Source: Alphaproteobacteria bacterium
GTDB lineage: Bacteria; Pseudomonadota; Alphaproteobacteria; SMXP01
NCBI GenBank assembly: GCA_021774915.1
Contig: JAJFIO010000114.1
Span: 1-44,677 of the forward strand
Direction of reading: 5' to 3'
DNA: 44,677 nt
A program made the translations under genes and the position numbers. Of the stretch, positions 23,811-32,910 are shown piece by piece. Positions within the stretch are counted from its first letter, which is position 1. The number at the start of each line of letters is the position of its first letter. The notes beneath the pieces were generated by a model. That model was not told where the DNA came from, did not search any database, and saw only the letters and a list, made by a program, of their open reading frames with translations.

Positions 23811-25330
23811 TCGAACGGGATCGCCCCAGACCCCTTTCGATCGCCATTGCTGCCCTCGGCGGTCAGGGCGGGGGCGTGCTGTCCAATTGGATCGTCACTC
23901 TGGCCGGTAGCGCAGGGTATTTAGCTCAGTACACTTCGGTACCGGGCGTCGCCCAGCGCACGGGCACAACGATCTATTACATTGAGATCTTTCCTAAAGC
24001 CAAAGCCTTGGGCCAGGAGCCTGTGTTTGCGCTCAATCCTGTCCCCGGCGACGTCGATATTGTGATTGCCTCAGAATGGATGGAGGCGGGCCGGGCAATT
24101 CAACGCGGGCTTGTTTCCCCGAACCTCACAACGTTAATCGCCTCGTCCCACAGGGTTTATGCCATATCCGAAAAATCCGCGATGGGACAGGGTATCGTCG
24201 ATGACAAGAGCGTGCATGAAGCCGCACAGGCAAGCGCACATTCTTTGATTCACTTTGATATGGAGCAAGCGGCGCACGAAACCGGCAGCGTGATCAGCGC
24301 CGTATTGTTTGGGGCGTTGGCAGGTTCAAAAGCGCTTCCCTTCGAAAAATCGTCGTTTGAAGAGACCATCTCCCGCAGCGGCATTGCCGTTGAAACAAAT
24401 CTCGCCGGCTTTAATGAAGGGTATCGCTTAGCGAAAGCCAATCTTGCGGACGCTACCAAGACCAGCGAACCCGAAATGCCACCATTAGAAAAGATCTCCG
24501 TACACAGAGATGACCAGCTTTCTCAAAAGGTACAACAAATATTCCCCAAATCCTGCCGGGAAATCCTGATGGTCGGGACCAACAGAACCCTTGACTATCA
24601 GGATAAAGCCTATGGCGCCTTCTATCTTCAGCAGATGGAAGATATCCTTACCCTTGATGATACCGCGCGGGGACATCGACTTACGCAAACAGTTGGGCGG
24701 CACCTTGCCCTCTGGATGACTTATGAAGATACCATTCGCGTTGCCGATTTTAAAATCCGTAAAAAAAGGTTTGACCACATCGCACAAGAAACCGGCGCCA
24801 CCCAAAACCAAGTCGTGAACGTGGTGGATTATGTGCATCCGCGCGTCGAAGAAATTTGCGATTCGCTTCCCGCACCCCTCGGCCGCGCTCTCATGAGCGC
24901 ACCGCGGACCAAAAGATGGGTAGGGCGGCGGCTCAAAAAAGGGCGGCGCATTCAATCAAGCAAGCTGTCGGGCTTTTTGTTGTTTTATATGATCTCATCA
25001 ATGAGACGCTGGCGTCGCGGCACCTATCGTTACCATGTCGAGCACGCCCGCATAGAGGACTGGCTTGCGCGCATCAAACAAACGGCCAGTAGTGATTATG
25101 ATCTGGCTGTCGAGATTGCCGCCTGTCAGCAACTGGTTAAAGGCTATGGTGACACGCATGCACGGGGGCTCAAAAACTTTACCCTCATTATGGGTGCGCT
25201 CGACGCATCCGGCCCGGATGCAAAGCTCGCCTCGGTGATACGTCGTTTACGCGATGCCGCGCTAGCCGACGAAGCTGGCGAGATGTTACAGCTGGAATTG
25301 ACCCGCCTCAACGATGCGCATGCAGAATAA
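23807..25330 (+). CDS. Indolepyruvate-type oxidoreductase, beta/gamma subunit with C-terminal DUF6537-like domain (IorB-like)
   Basis: 507 residues. The N-terminal gamma-type domain (about 1-200) starts IAIAALGGQGGGVLSNWIVT and continues YTSVPGVAQRTGTTIYYIEI, the IorB signature. The long C-terminal part contains VVDYVHPRVEEICDSLP and LVKGYGDTHARGLKNF, as in the C-terminal domain of large proteobacterial IOR proteins. Split alpha and beta/gamma genes overlapping by ATGA suggest an obligate complex. Its stop is only 5 bp from the stop of the converging RidA-like gene. The role follows that of the alpha subunit. Confidence 0.86.
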   Translation: MIERDRPRPLSIAIAALGGQGGGVLSNWIVTLAGSAGYLAQYTSVPGVAQRTGTTIYYIEIFPKAKALGQEPVFALNPVPGDVDIVIASEWMEAGRAIQRGLVSPNLTTLIASSHRVYAISEKSAMGQGIVDDKSVHEAAQASAHSLIHFDMEQAAHETGSVISAVLFGALAGSKALPFEKSSFEETISRSGIAVETNLAGFNEGYRLAKANLADATKTSEPEMPPLEKISVHRDDQLSQKVQQIFPKSCREILMVGTNRTLDYQDKAYGAFYLQQMEDILTLDDTARGHRLTQTVGRHLALWMTYEDTIRVADFKIRKKRFDHIAQETGATQNQVVNVVDYVHPRVEEICDSLPAPLGRALMSAPRTKRWVGRRLKKGRRIQSSKLSGFLLFYMISSMRRWRRGTYRYHVEHARIEDWLARIKQTASSDYDLAVEIAACQQLVKGYGDTHARGLKNFTLIMGALDASGPDAKLASVIRRLRDAALADEAGEMLQLELTRLNDAHAE

Positions 25331-25335
25331 CATCC

Positions 25336-25731
25336 TTAATTCTTTGGAATAACCGCCGTGGTTTCAATTTCAATCTTGGCCCTGTCTTCCACTAAGGAAC
25401 AGACCTCAACCGCCGCCATTGCGGGATAATGAGGGCCCATGATCTCGCGATAGGCCGCACCGATTTCTTTCAGGCGAGAGACGTATTCTTTTTTATTGGT
25501 GAAATACCATGTCATGCGCACAATATGTTCAGGCCCCGCTTCAGCCACCGCCAGAACCTCTCTGGTGTTAATCAATACCTGCCTCAGTTGACCAACAAAA
25601 TCATCGGTTTCAAAAACATATTTACCATTCCATCCCACCTGACCCGCAACAAAGACAAGACGACCTTCTGCACTAATGCCGTTTGAATATCCTTTGGGGC
25701 GTTCCCAGCCATCAGGGAGCAGATGTTTCAT
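25336..25731 (-). CDS. RidA/YjgF-family protein without the usual catalytic arginine
   Basis: 131 residues with the Rid fold: SAEGRLVFVAGQVGW, the central helix VGQLRQVLINTREVLAVAEA, and the C-terminal YPAMAAVEVCSLVEDRAKIE. Active enamine/imine deaminases have an arginine after PA in this last motif; here it is methionine. It is last in the operon headed by the 2-aminobenzoyl-CoA monooxygenase/reductase, whose product is a cyclic enamine. Removal of nitrogen from that product would be a neat role, but the missing arginine argues that the chemistry, if any, differs from RidA. It follows the thioesterase gene by 31 bp. Confidence 0.83.
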   Translation of the reverse strand: MKHLLPDGWERPKGYSNGISAEGRLVFVAGQVGWNGKYVFETDDFVGQLRQVLINTREVLAVAEAGPEHIVRMTWYFTNKKEYVSRLKEIGAAYREIMGPHYPAMAAVEVCSLVEDRAKIEIETTAVIPKN

Positions 25732-25762
25732 ATAAGCTTACCTTTTGTTATTCATCGTCTTT

Positions 25763-26188
25763 TTATTCATCATCCGACCCCAGAAGAAAGGGAACCATAG
25801 CGGCGCGCATTTCTTCGGGAAAAGGTACGGCACAATAATCATCGAGATTGGCATACACAAGAACCGCCTTCGCCACCAGGCGCTTTTCACCTTCACAGAC
25901 GGCCGAAACCGACACCGTACACGATGTCCGGCCAAGATCCAGCAAGATGAGAGAGAACTCAAGCACGTCTTCAATCATACTGGGCCGGAAAAAATCAGCC
26001 TCGATATGGACCGTAGGCGTCGCCACCCTGTTTTCAAGCGCCATTTTTCGGAAACTGGCGCCGATCTCATCGGCAAACCAGCTTTCAACAACACCGTTGA
26101 CCATTTCAAAATAGCGTGGATAAAAAACGATACCCGCAGGATCCGTATCGGCAAAGCGCACCGGCCAGTCTAATCTGAACACACTCAT
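25763..26188 (-). CDS. 4-hydroxybenzoyl-CoA thioesterase-like hotdog protein
   Basis: 141 residues with the 4HBT signature [20 protein letters not shown], in which the aspartate of DPAGI is the expected catalytic residue, then a single hotdog domain ([14 protein letters not shown] and [20 protein letters not shown]). Such proteins hydrolyse aryl- or short acyl-CoA esters in the cytosol. Its ATG overlaps the stop of the acyl-CoA dehydrogenase gene (ATGA). In this operon it may relieve CoA trapping by stalled intermediates such as 2-aminobenzoyl-CoA. The substrate is not predictable. Confidence 0.86.
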   Translation of the reverse strand: MSVFRLDWPVRFADTDPAGIVFYPRYFEMVNGVVESWFADEIGASFRKMALENRVATPTVHIEADFFRPSMIEDVLEFSLILLDLGRTSCTVSVSAVCEGEKRLVAKAVLVYANLDDYCAVPFPEEMRAAMVPFLLGSDDE

Positions 26189-27360
26189 GATGTTTTATGT
26201 TGAGCCAGTATCTGGCTGGCGATGATCACCTTCTGAACTTCAGAGGCGCCTTCATAGATTCTGAGCGCGCGAATCTCACGGTACAATTCCTCAACCTTCA
26301 CCCCGGTGACCACACCCAGACCCCCAAAAATCTGAACAGCTTTATCAATCACTTCCTGCGCGGTTTCGGTGGCATAATATTTTGCCATGGCCGCTTCCTT
26401 GGTTACACGTGGCTGGCCACCATCTTTTGTCCAAGCCGCACGGTACACCAGAAGCGCGCTGGCATCCACCTTCAGAGCCATTTCCGCGATCATGCCTTGG
26501 ATCAATTGCTGATCGGAAAGGACGCCGCCAAAGATTTCGCGCGTGCTGGCGCGAGATGCCGCTTCATCCAGCGCCCGCCGGGCAAGACCCAAAGCGGCGG
26601 CGCCTACAGTCGAGCGAAAAACATCGAGGGTCGCCATGGCGATTTTAAACCCCTGCCCCACTTCACCAAGCAAATGGGATTTGTGCACTTTGCAGTCTTC
26701 AAACCTCACCGTCGCCAAAGGATGAGGCGCAATGGTCTCGATGCGTTCAGAGGCATCAAGGCCCGGCGTGTCGGCATCGACGACAAACGCGCTGACACCC
26801 CGCGCCCCGGATATGGGCTCAGTACGGACGAAAACGACATAAAAGTCGGCAATGCCACCATTGGAGATGAACGTCTTGACGCCATTGATCTCAAAGTGGT
26901 CGCCGTGATGCGTAGCTGTGGTAATCAAATTCGCTGCGTCCGACCCCGTCTCGGGTTCAGTAAGGGCAAAGGCGGCGACTTTTTTCCCGCTCCGCACTGC
27001 GGGCAGATAATGGCCTTTGAGCGCCTCGTCGCCAAAAAGTGAGATCGGGCCTGAACCCAATCCCTGCATGGCAAAGACAAAGTCCGCCAGTCCCGAAGAG
27101 CGTGCGAGGGTTTCGCGGATGAGGCACAAAGACCTAACATCCAGCGTGTCAGTCGCGCCGCCATAAGCAGAAGGAACCGCATATTCAAGAATGCCTGCCG
27201 CTGCCAAGCGGCTTAAGATGTCCGCACAGGTCTGATCGACATCGCTGTGCGCTCCCTCCAGAAGTTCTTGCTCCTCTAAAACCCAAGCTTCGATGCGAGC
27301 CGCCAGGCTCCGATGCGTGTCGTCAAAAAAAGGCCAATCGAGAAAACTCTTGTCACTCAT
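26185..27360 (-). CDS. Acyl-CoA dehydrogenase
   Basis: 391 residues from the ATG at 27360, which forms a TGATG overlap with the crotonase stop. It shows the full acyl-CoA dehydrogenase layout: FAD-binding [20 protein letters not shown], middle beta-domain [19 protein letters not shown], and C-terminal helices with [20 protein letters not shown] followed by [11 protein letters not shown], where the glutamate of YEGASE is the probable base. It likely dehydrogenates a saturated CoA thioester after ring reduction or opening in the 2-aminobenzoyl-CoA branch, passing electrons to an electron-transfer flavoprotein encoded elsewhere. Confidence 0.9.
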   Translation of the reverse strand: MSDKSFLDWPFFDDTHRSLAARIEAWVLEEQELLEGAHSDVDQTCADILSRLAAAGILEYAVPSAYGGATDTLDVRSLCLIRETLARSSGLADFVFAMQGLGSGPISLFGDEALKGHYLPAVRSGKKVAAFALTEPETGSDAANLITTATHHGDHFEINGVKTFISNGGIADFYVVFVRTEPISGARGVSAFVVDADTPGLDASERIETIAPHPLATVRFEDCKVHKSHLLGEVGQGFKIAMATLDVFRSTVGAAALGLARRALDEAASRASTREIFGGVLSDQQLIQGMIAEMALKVDASALLVYRAAWTKDGGQPRVTKEAAMAKYYATETAQEVIDKAVQIFGGLGVVTGVKVEELYREIRALRIYEGASEVQKVIIASQILAQHKTS

Positions 27361-28169
27361 CAATTGCCCTCGAACACCGGTTTTTGTTTGTTCACGAACG
27401 CTTCATAAGCCCGCCTGAAATCCCCCGTCTGCATACAGAGGGCCTGAGCCTGAGCCTCTGCTTCAATCGCCGTGTCGAGGCTCATATCCCATTCCATATT
27501 GAGTTGGTTCTTAGTCATGGCATTGGCGAAACTTGGGCCCTTCGCCAGACGCAGCGCCATGGCGTGCGTTGTTTCTAAAAGCTCCTCGCGCGCACATAGC
27601 TTATTGAAAAAACCCCAGCGCTCAGCTTCCTCGCCGCCAAGACCGCGCCCGGTAAACAGTAATTCCGATGCCCGCCCCTGCCCAATGATGCGGGGCAGGA
27701 TGGCGCACGCCCCCATATCGCATCCGGCCAACCCAACCCGGTTGAACAGAAAAGCTACCTTCGCTTGCGACGTGCCATAGCGAAGATCAGACGCCATCGC
27801 CAGGATCGCCCCAGCCCCGGCGCAAACGCCATCGATCGCGGCAAGGATCGGTTGCGGACAGCCGCGCATCGCCTTCACCAGATCGCCGGTCAGGCGGGTG
27901 AACTCAAGAAGCTCAGGTGCGCTCATCTCCACAAGCGGGCCGATAATGTCGTGGACATCCCCGCCTGAGCAGAAATTATCTCCGGCCCCGGTGATCACCA
28001 CCGCCTTCACGTCAGGGGCATATACGAGCTGGCGAAACAGATCGCGCAGCTCGGCATAAGACTCAAATGTCAGCGGGTTTTTGCGCTCTGGCCTGTTGAG
28101 CATAACAGTGCCGACGCCGTCCTCGCATTCCCACTGAAAATGGGTGGCTTTATACGCGGCGCCCTTCAT
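27360..28169 (-). CDS. Crotonase-superfamily protein, possible ring-opening CoA hydrolase or isomerase
   Basis: 269 residues with the crotonase oxyanion blocks [13 protein letters not shown] and [16 protein letters not shown]. Both glutamates of enoyl-CoA hydratases are replaced ([15 protein letters not shown]), while an aspartate in [11 protein letters not shown] occupies the acid position used by isomerase- and hydrolase-type members. This argues against a simple hydratase. In the 2-aminobenzoyl-CoA branch a BadI-like hydrolytic opening of a 2-oxocyclohexanecarboxyl-CoA is needed after dearomatisation, and this is the best candidate in the window. It overlaps the MarR gene (ATGA) upstream and the dehydrogenase gene (TGATG) downstream. 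Confidence 0.82.
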   Translation of the reverse strand: MKGAAYKATHFQWECEDGVGTVMLNRPERKNPLTFESYAELRDLFRQLVYAPDVKAVVITGAGDNFCSGGDVHDIIGPLVEMSAPELLEFTRLTGDLVKAMRGCPQPILAAIDGVCAGAGAILAMASDLRYGTSQAKVAFLFNRVGLAGCDMGACAILPRIIGQGRASELLFTGRGLGGEEAERWGFFNKLCAREELLETTHAMALRLAKGPSFANAMTKNQLNMEWDMSLDTAIEAEAQAQALCMQTGDFRRAYEAFVNKQKPVFEGN

Positions 28170-28672
28170 TTTGAACGGCCCTTCCCGCGCGCCTGCCCCA
28201 TCGATATTTTTGTTTTATGAAGAAGCTCCAGAAGTGTTTCTATTTCCGAAGCGTTCAGTAGACCCATCATTTCATCAACCCAGCCTTCATGAGCGCTGGC
28301 CCATTTTTGAAATTCTTTGCGGCCATAAGGGGTCAATTTCACGCATTGAGTACGCCGGTCAGGCTTTGTTACCTGCCGGACAATGAAGTCATCTTGTTCC
28401 AAACGATTAGCGAGACCCGTCACATTGCCGTTCGAGACCATCAGGCGTTCGGAGATTTGTCCCATAGTCAGCCCCTCGGGGGCCCGATCGAGCGCAGACA
28501 AAAGATCAAAGCGCGGCAACGTAGTGTCGAACTCAGTGCGCAATTTATCGCGAATTTCCCGCTCCATAACTGAGGTGCAGGTGAGCAGCCTGAGCCAGAG
28601 GCGCAATGATTGCTTGGAGTGGGGCGCCCCGCCTCCCAGCTTGTCTTCCAGAACATCGGACATCATTTGCAT
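28166..28672 (-). CDS. MarR-family transcriptional regulator inside the 2-aminobenzoyl-CoA operon
   Basis: 168 residues from the ATG at 28672, chosen because it forms a TAATG overlap with the SDR stop. The winged-helix core reads [20 protein letters not shown], then [20 protein letters not shown] and the wing [20 protein letters not shown]. It is placed in the middle of a catabolic operon and not in front of it, so it is made in step with the enzymes and probably feeds back on the operon promoter. It may sense a CoA thioester of the branch, as related regulators of benzoyl- and anthraniloyl-CoA genes do; the ligand is not readable from sequence. Confidence 0.87.
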   Translation of the reverse strand: MQMMSDVLEDKLGGGAPHSKQSLRLWLRLLTCTSVMEREIRDKLRTEFDTTLPRFDLLSALDRAPEGLTMGQISERLMVSNGNVTGLANRLEQDDFIVRQVTKPDRRTQCVKLTPYGRKEFQKWASAHEGWVDEMMGLLNASEIETLLELLHKTKISMGQARGKGRSK

Positions 28673-29454
28673 TACATCACCTCTCCTCCAGCCACCGCAA
28701 TGGATTGGCCGGTAATGGCGGCGCTTTCCAGCGAACAAAGCCAAGCCACCGTCGCGGCCACCTCCTCCGGGTGCACCAAACGACCCTGGGGATTGGCAGC
28801 CGTCAGGTCGTCCAGCGCTTGGGCAGGACTGCGCCCGGTCTTTTTAATAAGTGTTTCGACCGAATGTGCAACAATATCCGTATCCGTGTAACCCGGACAA
28901 ACGGCGTTGACAGTAATATTTTTTTGGGCGAGCTCCAGCGCCAATGCGCGTGTGAGGCCAATGAGACCGTGTTTTGCCGCGCAATAGGCGGCAACATAAG
29001 CATAACCTTTAAGACCCGCCGTGCTGGCAATTGAGACAATCCGGCCCCAGCCTGCCTGCTCCATTGACCCCACCACCGCCTTGGCGCAGTAAAAGGCGCC
29101 CGTGAGATTAACCTGCAGCATGGCGCGCCAGTGGGCGCTATCCATTTTTCTGAACGGCATGGACTGCACCGCGCCTGCGTTGTTGACCAGAATAGAAACC
29201 GGCCCCATCCCCTCCACAGCACCCGCAAAAGCGCGATCCACCGCAGCTTCATCGGTTACATCCAGTGTGACCGCTTGAGCGTTATCCAGGTCTCGCGCCG
29301 TGGCGGCAAGGCGCTCTGCGTCCCGGCCCATCAGCGTAATGCACGCCCCTTCAGCCGCCAAGCGGGCGGCGATGGCCGCGCCGATTCCCTTTCCCCCACC
29401 GGTGATCACGGCATGGCGGCCTTTCAGAGGCATATGTGCAAAACTTGGCGTCAT
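28672..29454 (-). CDS. Short-chain dehydrogenase/reductase of the 2-aminobenzoyl-CoA branch
   Basis: 260 residues from the ATG at 29454, which overlaps the stop of the upstream gene (ATGA). SDR motifs: [19 protein letters not shown] near 16, [18 protein letters not shown] and YCAAKHG (Tyr-x3-Lys), then [13 protein letters not shown]. It sits directly after the monooxygenase/reductase gene. Reduction or oxidation of the ring 5-oxo/5-hydroxy group of the non-aromatic product is the natural role; a 3-hydroxyacyl-CoA dehydrogenase role after ring opening is the alternative. Confidence 0.88.
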   Translation of the reverse strand: MTPSFAHMPLKGRHAVITGGGKGIGAAIAARLAAEGACITLMGRDAERLAATARDLDNAQAVTLDVTDEAAVDRAFAGAVEGMGPVSILVNNAGAVQSMPFRKMDSAHWRAMLQVNLTGAFYCAKAVVGSMEQAGWGRIVSIASTAGLKGYAYVAAYCAAKHGLIGLTRALALELAQKNITVNAVCPGYTDTDIVAHSVETLIKKTGRSPAQALDDLTAANPQGRLVHPEEVAATVAWLCSLESAAITGQSIAVAGGEVM

Positions 29455-31760
29455 GCGTTCAGCGTCAACATCTGGCCCTGGCGTTCCAGATTGCGTTCCA
29501 ATTGCGCTTGACCGCTTAAGTATTGCGGTGGGCATTTCACATCATGGTAGCGTTGCTCTGCCGCGGCGCGCAACGTCCAGCCCGGATCGGTGAGATGGGG
29601 ACGCCCCAGCGCGCACAGATCCGCCCGGCCGGCGGCAATGATGGAATTAACGTGATCCACCTCATAGATATTACCGACTGCCATGGTCGCCATATGGCCC
29701 TCATTGCGGATCTGATCTGAAAACGGCGTCTGGAACATCCGGCCGTAAACGGGTTCAGCTTGCTTGGACGTCTGACCGGCAGACACGTCTATCAGATCAC
29801 ACCCCGCACGATCGAAAGCTTGGGCGATCCGAACAGCATCTTGCGCTGTGATCCCGGCTGCGCCGCGCCAGTCGGTGGCAGAGATGCGTACCGACATGGG
29901 CTTGTGCGAAGGCCAGACATCGCGCATGGCCTGAAACACCTCCAGCGGGAAACGAAGCCGGTTTTCAAGCGAGCCGCCATACTCATCGGTGCGCTTGTTC
30001 GTCAAAGGCGTGACGAACGCCGACAGCAAATACCCATGGGCGCAGTGAAGCTCGACCATATCAAAGCCGCACGTCTGGGCCCTTATGGTGGCGCTGACAA
30101 AATCCGCCCGTACTTTGTCCATATCTTCGCGCGTCATCACGCGCGGGGTCTGGTTCTCGGGCGACCAGGGGATGGCCGATGGCGCGATGATTTCCCAATT
30201 TCCTTGTTCCAGAGGCTTGTCGGCCCCTTCCCATTCGAGGCGGGTTGAACCTTTGGGCCCTGCATGCCCCAATTGGAGGGCGAATTTAGCAGTGCTGTGC
30301 GTGTGGACATACTCGACCACACGGCTCCACGCTTCGGCCTGTTCTTCAGTGTACAAGCCGGCGCAGCCCGGCGTGATCCGGCCTTCCGCCGAGACGTCTG
30401 TCATTTCGGTGAAGAGCAACCCCGCGCCGCCCATCGCCCGGGCGCCATAATGAACCATATGAAAATCGTTGATGGCGCCTTCCTCGGCGGAGTACATGGA
30501 CATGGGCGAGACCACGACCCGGTTGGCGATCTCCATGTCGCGCAGCCTCAAAGGCGTGAACATCGGCGGCATGGCATGAGTGACCGCGCCGCCCGTGGCT
30601 TGGCGCGCAAACCATGCCTCGACGGATTCAAGCCAGGTTTGATCGCGCAAACGCAGGTTTTCATGGCTCACCCGCTGACTCCGGGTCATCAAAGAGTAAG
30701 CGAACTGGAGAGGATCAAACTTCGTATACCGATCAAGGTTTTCGAACCAGTCTGTAGAATTGCGCGCCGCGCTTTGAACCTTCAGCGCCTCCAGATGCCT
30801 TGTGTCTTGATAGGCTTCCAGCGCCCCTTCGATACTCTCGTATTCTTTGCCCGCTGAGAGAGTTTCAGCCAACTCAATGGCGTCTTCAAAGGCAAGCTTG
30901 GTGCCGGACCCAATGGAGAAATGCGCTGTATGCGCCGCATCGCCGAGCAGAACGATATTCTTGTGATGCCATTTCTCGCACTCAACCCGGGAAAAATTAA
31001 GCCAGGCGGAACCGCGCAAATGCTTGGCGTTGCTCATCAATTCATGCCCATCCAGATAAGCGGCAAACAATTGCTCGCAGCGCCGCGAACAGTCATCCTG
31101 ACTCATGTCACCAAAACCGAATTTTTCCCATGTGTCTTGCGAGCACTCGACAATGAAAGTGGATGTATCCTTGTCGAACCGATAGGCATGCGCCCATATC
31201 CAGCCATGTTCTGTTTGTTCAAAGATAAACGTAAAAGCTTCAAATATTTTATGGGTGCCGAGCCAAAGGAACTTGTTTTTCCTGACATCAATACTGGCCT
31301 TGAATTCTTCCGGCCATCTGTTGCGAATTTTACTGTTAATGCCATCCGAGGCGATCAAAAGATCCGCATCGGAAAATTCAGCCAGATCGTTTTCAACATC
31401 AACCTCATATTCGAACACCAGCTTGATGCCGAGATCCCTGGCGCGATCTTGAAGAATATTCAGCAGCCTCTGGCGGCCAATGCCGCAAAATCCGTGTCCG
31501 GTCGATGTGGTGGTCTGCCCTTTGATGTGAACATCAATATCATCCCAATGGGCAAAACTATCCAGAATATCCTGCGCACTTTTGGCGTCGTTCTTAGCCA
31601 GGTTTTCCATGGTCTGATCGGAAAATACCACGCCCCAGCCAAATGTATCGCCCGGCTGATTGCGTTCATACACGGTAATTTCGTGTGACGGGTCGCGCCG
31701 TTTTAACGAAATCGCAAAGTAAAGACCCGCAGGGCCTCCTCCCAGACAAGCAACTTTCAT
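29451..31760 (-). CDS. 2-aminobenzoyl-CoA monooxygenase/reductase (flavin monooxygenase fused to OYE-type reductase)
   Basis: 769 residues. The N-terminal half is an FAD aromatic monooxygenase of the salicylyl-CoA/2-aminobenzoyl-CoA group: [38 protein letters not shown], and the second FAD motif [20 protein letters not shown]. The C-terminal half (from about 395) is an Old Yellow Enzyme barrel: [50 protein letters not shown]. This fusion is characteristic of the Azoarcus evansii enzyme that hydroxylates and then reduces 2-aminobenzoyl-CoA to a non-aromatic 5-oxocyclohexene-CoA. It heads a seven-gene overlapping minus operon. Databases may call it bifunctional salicylyl-CoA 5-hydroxylase, but the neighbours favour 2-aminobenzoyl-CoA. 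Confidence 0.88.
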   Translation of the reverse strand: MKVACLGGGPAGLYFAISLKRRDPSHEITVYERNQPGDTFGWGVVFSDQTMENLAKNDAKSAQDILDSFAHWDDIDVHIKGQTTTSTGHGFCGIGRQRLLNILQDRARDLGIKLVFEYEVDVENDLAEFSDADLLIASDGINSKIRNRWPEEFKASIDVRKNKFLWLGTHKIFEAFTFIFEQTEHGWIWAHAYRFDKDTSTFIVECSQDTWEKFGFGDMSQDDCSRRCEQLFAAYLDGHELMSNAKHLRGSAWLNFSRVECEKWHHKNIVLLGDAAHTAHFSIGSGTKLAFEDAIELAETLSAGKEYESIEGALEAYQDTRHLEALKVQSAARNSTDWFENLDRYTKFDPLQFAYSLMTRSQRVSHENLRLRDQTWLESVEAWFARQATGGAVTHAMPPMFTPLRLRDMEIANRVVVSPMSMYSAEEGAINDFHMVHYGARAMGGAGLLFTEMTDVSAEGRITPGCAGLYTEEQAEAWSRVVEYVHTHSTAKFALQLGHAGPKGSTRLEWEGADKPLEQGNWEIIAPSAIPWSPENQTPRVMTREDMDKVRADFVSATIRAQTCGFDMVELHCAHGYLLSAFVTPLTNKRTDEYGGSLENRLRFPLEVFQAMRDVWPSHKPMSVRISATDWRGAAGITAQDAVRIAQAFDRAGCDLIDVSAGQTSKQAEPVYGRMFQTPFSDQIRNEGHMATMAVGNIYEVDHVNSIIAAGRADLCALGRPHLTDPGWTLRAAAEQRYHDVKCPPQYLSGQAQLERNLERQGQMLTLNA

Positions 31761-31791
31761 GGCGCATTCCTTCGTTTGTAAGAAGTGATAT

Positions 31792-31809
31792 TATTTTATG
31801 ATTAAAATA
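31792..31809. promoter_or_regulatory. AT-rich dyad upstream of the 2-aminobenzoyl-CoA operon
   Basis: TATTTTA and TAAAATA flank a 4-nt centre (31792-31809) about 32 bp upstream of the minus-strand operon start at 31760, in the 169-bp gap shared with the divergent Gfo/Idh/MocA gene. The position suits an operator for the MarR regulator encoded in the operon, but it is not similar to the 18826 palindrome, and AT-rich promoter sequence alone can give such a dyad. Confidence 0.4.
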
Positions 31810-31929
31810 TATATTGCGCAAGATACGGTGGCAGATAAAATGGAAACATGCGACCTTTAGTCCAAGTCCGAGTAATACCGCTTTTCCGCCAAATTTCACG
31901 ACCAAGTCAGCCGCAAAAGGACAGTCCTG

Positions 31930-32910
31930 ATGACAGCTAAAATAAGGTGGGGACTGATCGGGACGGGCGCTATGGCCCATCGCTGCGCCGCCGCCCTGTC
32001 CAGCCTGGACGATGCTGAAGTGGCCGCTGTGGGCTCACGCAGCCTATCTCAGGCGCAGCGTTTTGGTGACACCTTCGGTATCCCACGGCGCCACGGCAGC
32101 ACCCAGGACCTGGCGCAGGATTCCGACATTGATGTGATTTATATCGCCACGCCCCCGGCGCTCCACGCCGCGCAAGTCCGGATGTGTCTGGAGGCGGGCA
32201 CGCCCGTGCTCTGCGAAAGGCCCTTTGCCATCAACAGCCGCGAGGCCGAGCCGGTGATCGCGCTGGCGCGTGAAAAAGGCCTGTTTCTCATGGAGGCCAT
32301 GTGGACGCGGACCTTGCCGGCCACTGAAACCCTGAAAGAGTGGCTTGCCAAAAAGATGATCGGAAAGGTCGAGATGGTGGTTGGTGGCGGCGGCTACGCG
32401 CAATCAGGTGCGCCCGGGCCCTCCCTATTTAATCTGGAGACGGGCGGCGGTGTGCTCCTGAACCGCGGCGTCGATCTGGTCGCCATGATTTCACTGATTC
32501 TCGGCCGTCCGGCCACCATGACCAGCATGGGCTCCCTTAATGAGCGCGATATTGACGATCAGGAGATGGTCCTTCTGGGTTATTCCGGCGGGCGCATGGC
32601 CAATCTCACCCTGTCGAGCAAAATAGACTGGCCTCCCGATCTGACTATTTTAGGCGATGCCGGATCAATCAAGGTGCATGCGCCGCTGACCTGCCCACCC
32701 GCCCTGACCCTCACCACAGGGGCGGGCACGCACACCACGACTTTTGATGAGCCTCATGACGGCATGACCTCTGGCGCGGCCGAAGTGATGCGCTGCCTAC
32801 GCGAAGGGCGTCTGGAAAGCGATCTCATGCCCCTCGATGAGACCGTGAGGCTCCTGGATATTCTCAATGAAATCCGCCTACAGATCGGCCTCAGATTCCC
32901 GACCGAGTAA
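31930..32910 (+). CDS. Gfo/Idh/MocA-family NAD(P)-dependent oxidoreductase
   Basis: 326 residues, AAAAGGACAG before the ATG. The N-terminal Rossmann fold starts with IRWGLIGTGAMAHRCAAALS, and the conserved IATPPALHAAQVRMCLEAGT follows. The family's EKP motif, whose lysine is usually catalytic, reads CERPFAIN here, with arginine in place of lysine. The AMWTRTLPA segment resembles the dihydrodiol-dehydrogenase branch, which oxidises trans-dihydrodiols or sugars. It converges on the OYE gene with a 20-bp 3' overlap. A link to the aromatic pathways is suggested only by position. Confidence 0.85.
   Translation: MTAKIRWGLIGTGAMAHRCAAALSSLDDAEVAAVGSRSLSQAQRFGDTFGIPRRHGSTQDLAQDSDIDVIYIATPPALHAAQVRMCLEAGTPVLCERPFAINSREAEPVIALAREKGLFLMEAMWTRTLPATETLKEWLAKKMIGKVEMVVGGGGYAQSGAPGPSLFNLETGGGVLLNRGVDLVAMISLILGRPATMTSMGSLNERDIDDQEMVLLGYSGGRMANLTLSSKIDWPPDLTILGDAGSIKVHAPLTCPPALTLTTGAGTHTTTFDEPHDGMTSGAAEVMRCLREGRLESDLMPLDETVRLLDILNEIRLQIGLRFPTE

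Noticed and set aside
30921-31688. A 255-codon open frame on the plus strand opposite the 2-aminobenzoyl-CoA monooxygenase/reductase
   Set aside because: It lies wholly within the conserved FAD domain coding region on the other strand and has no recognisable product.
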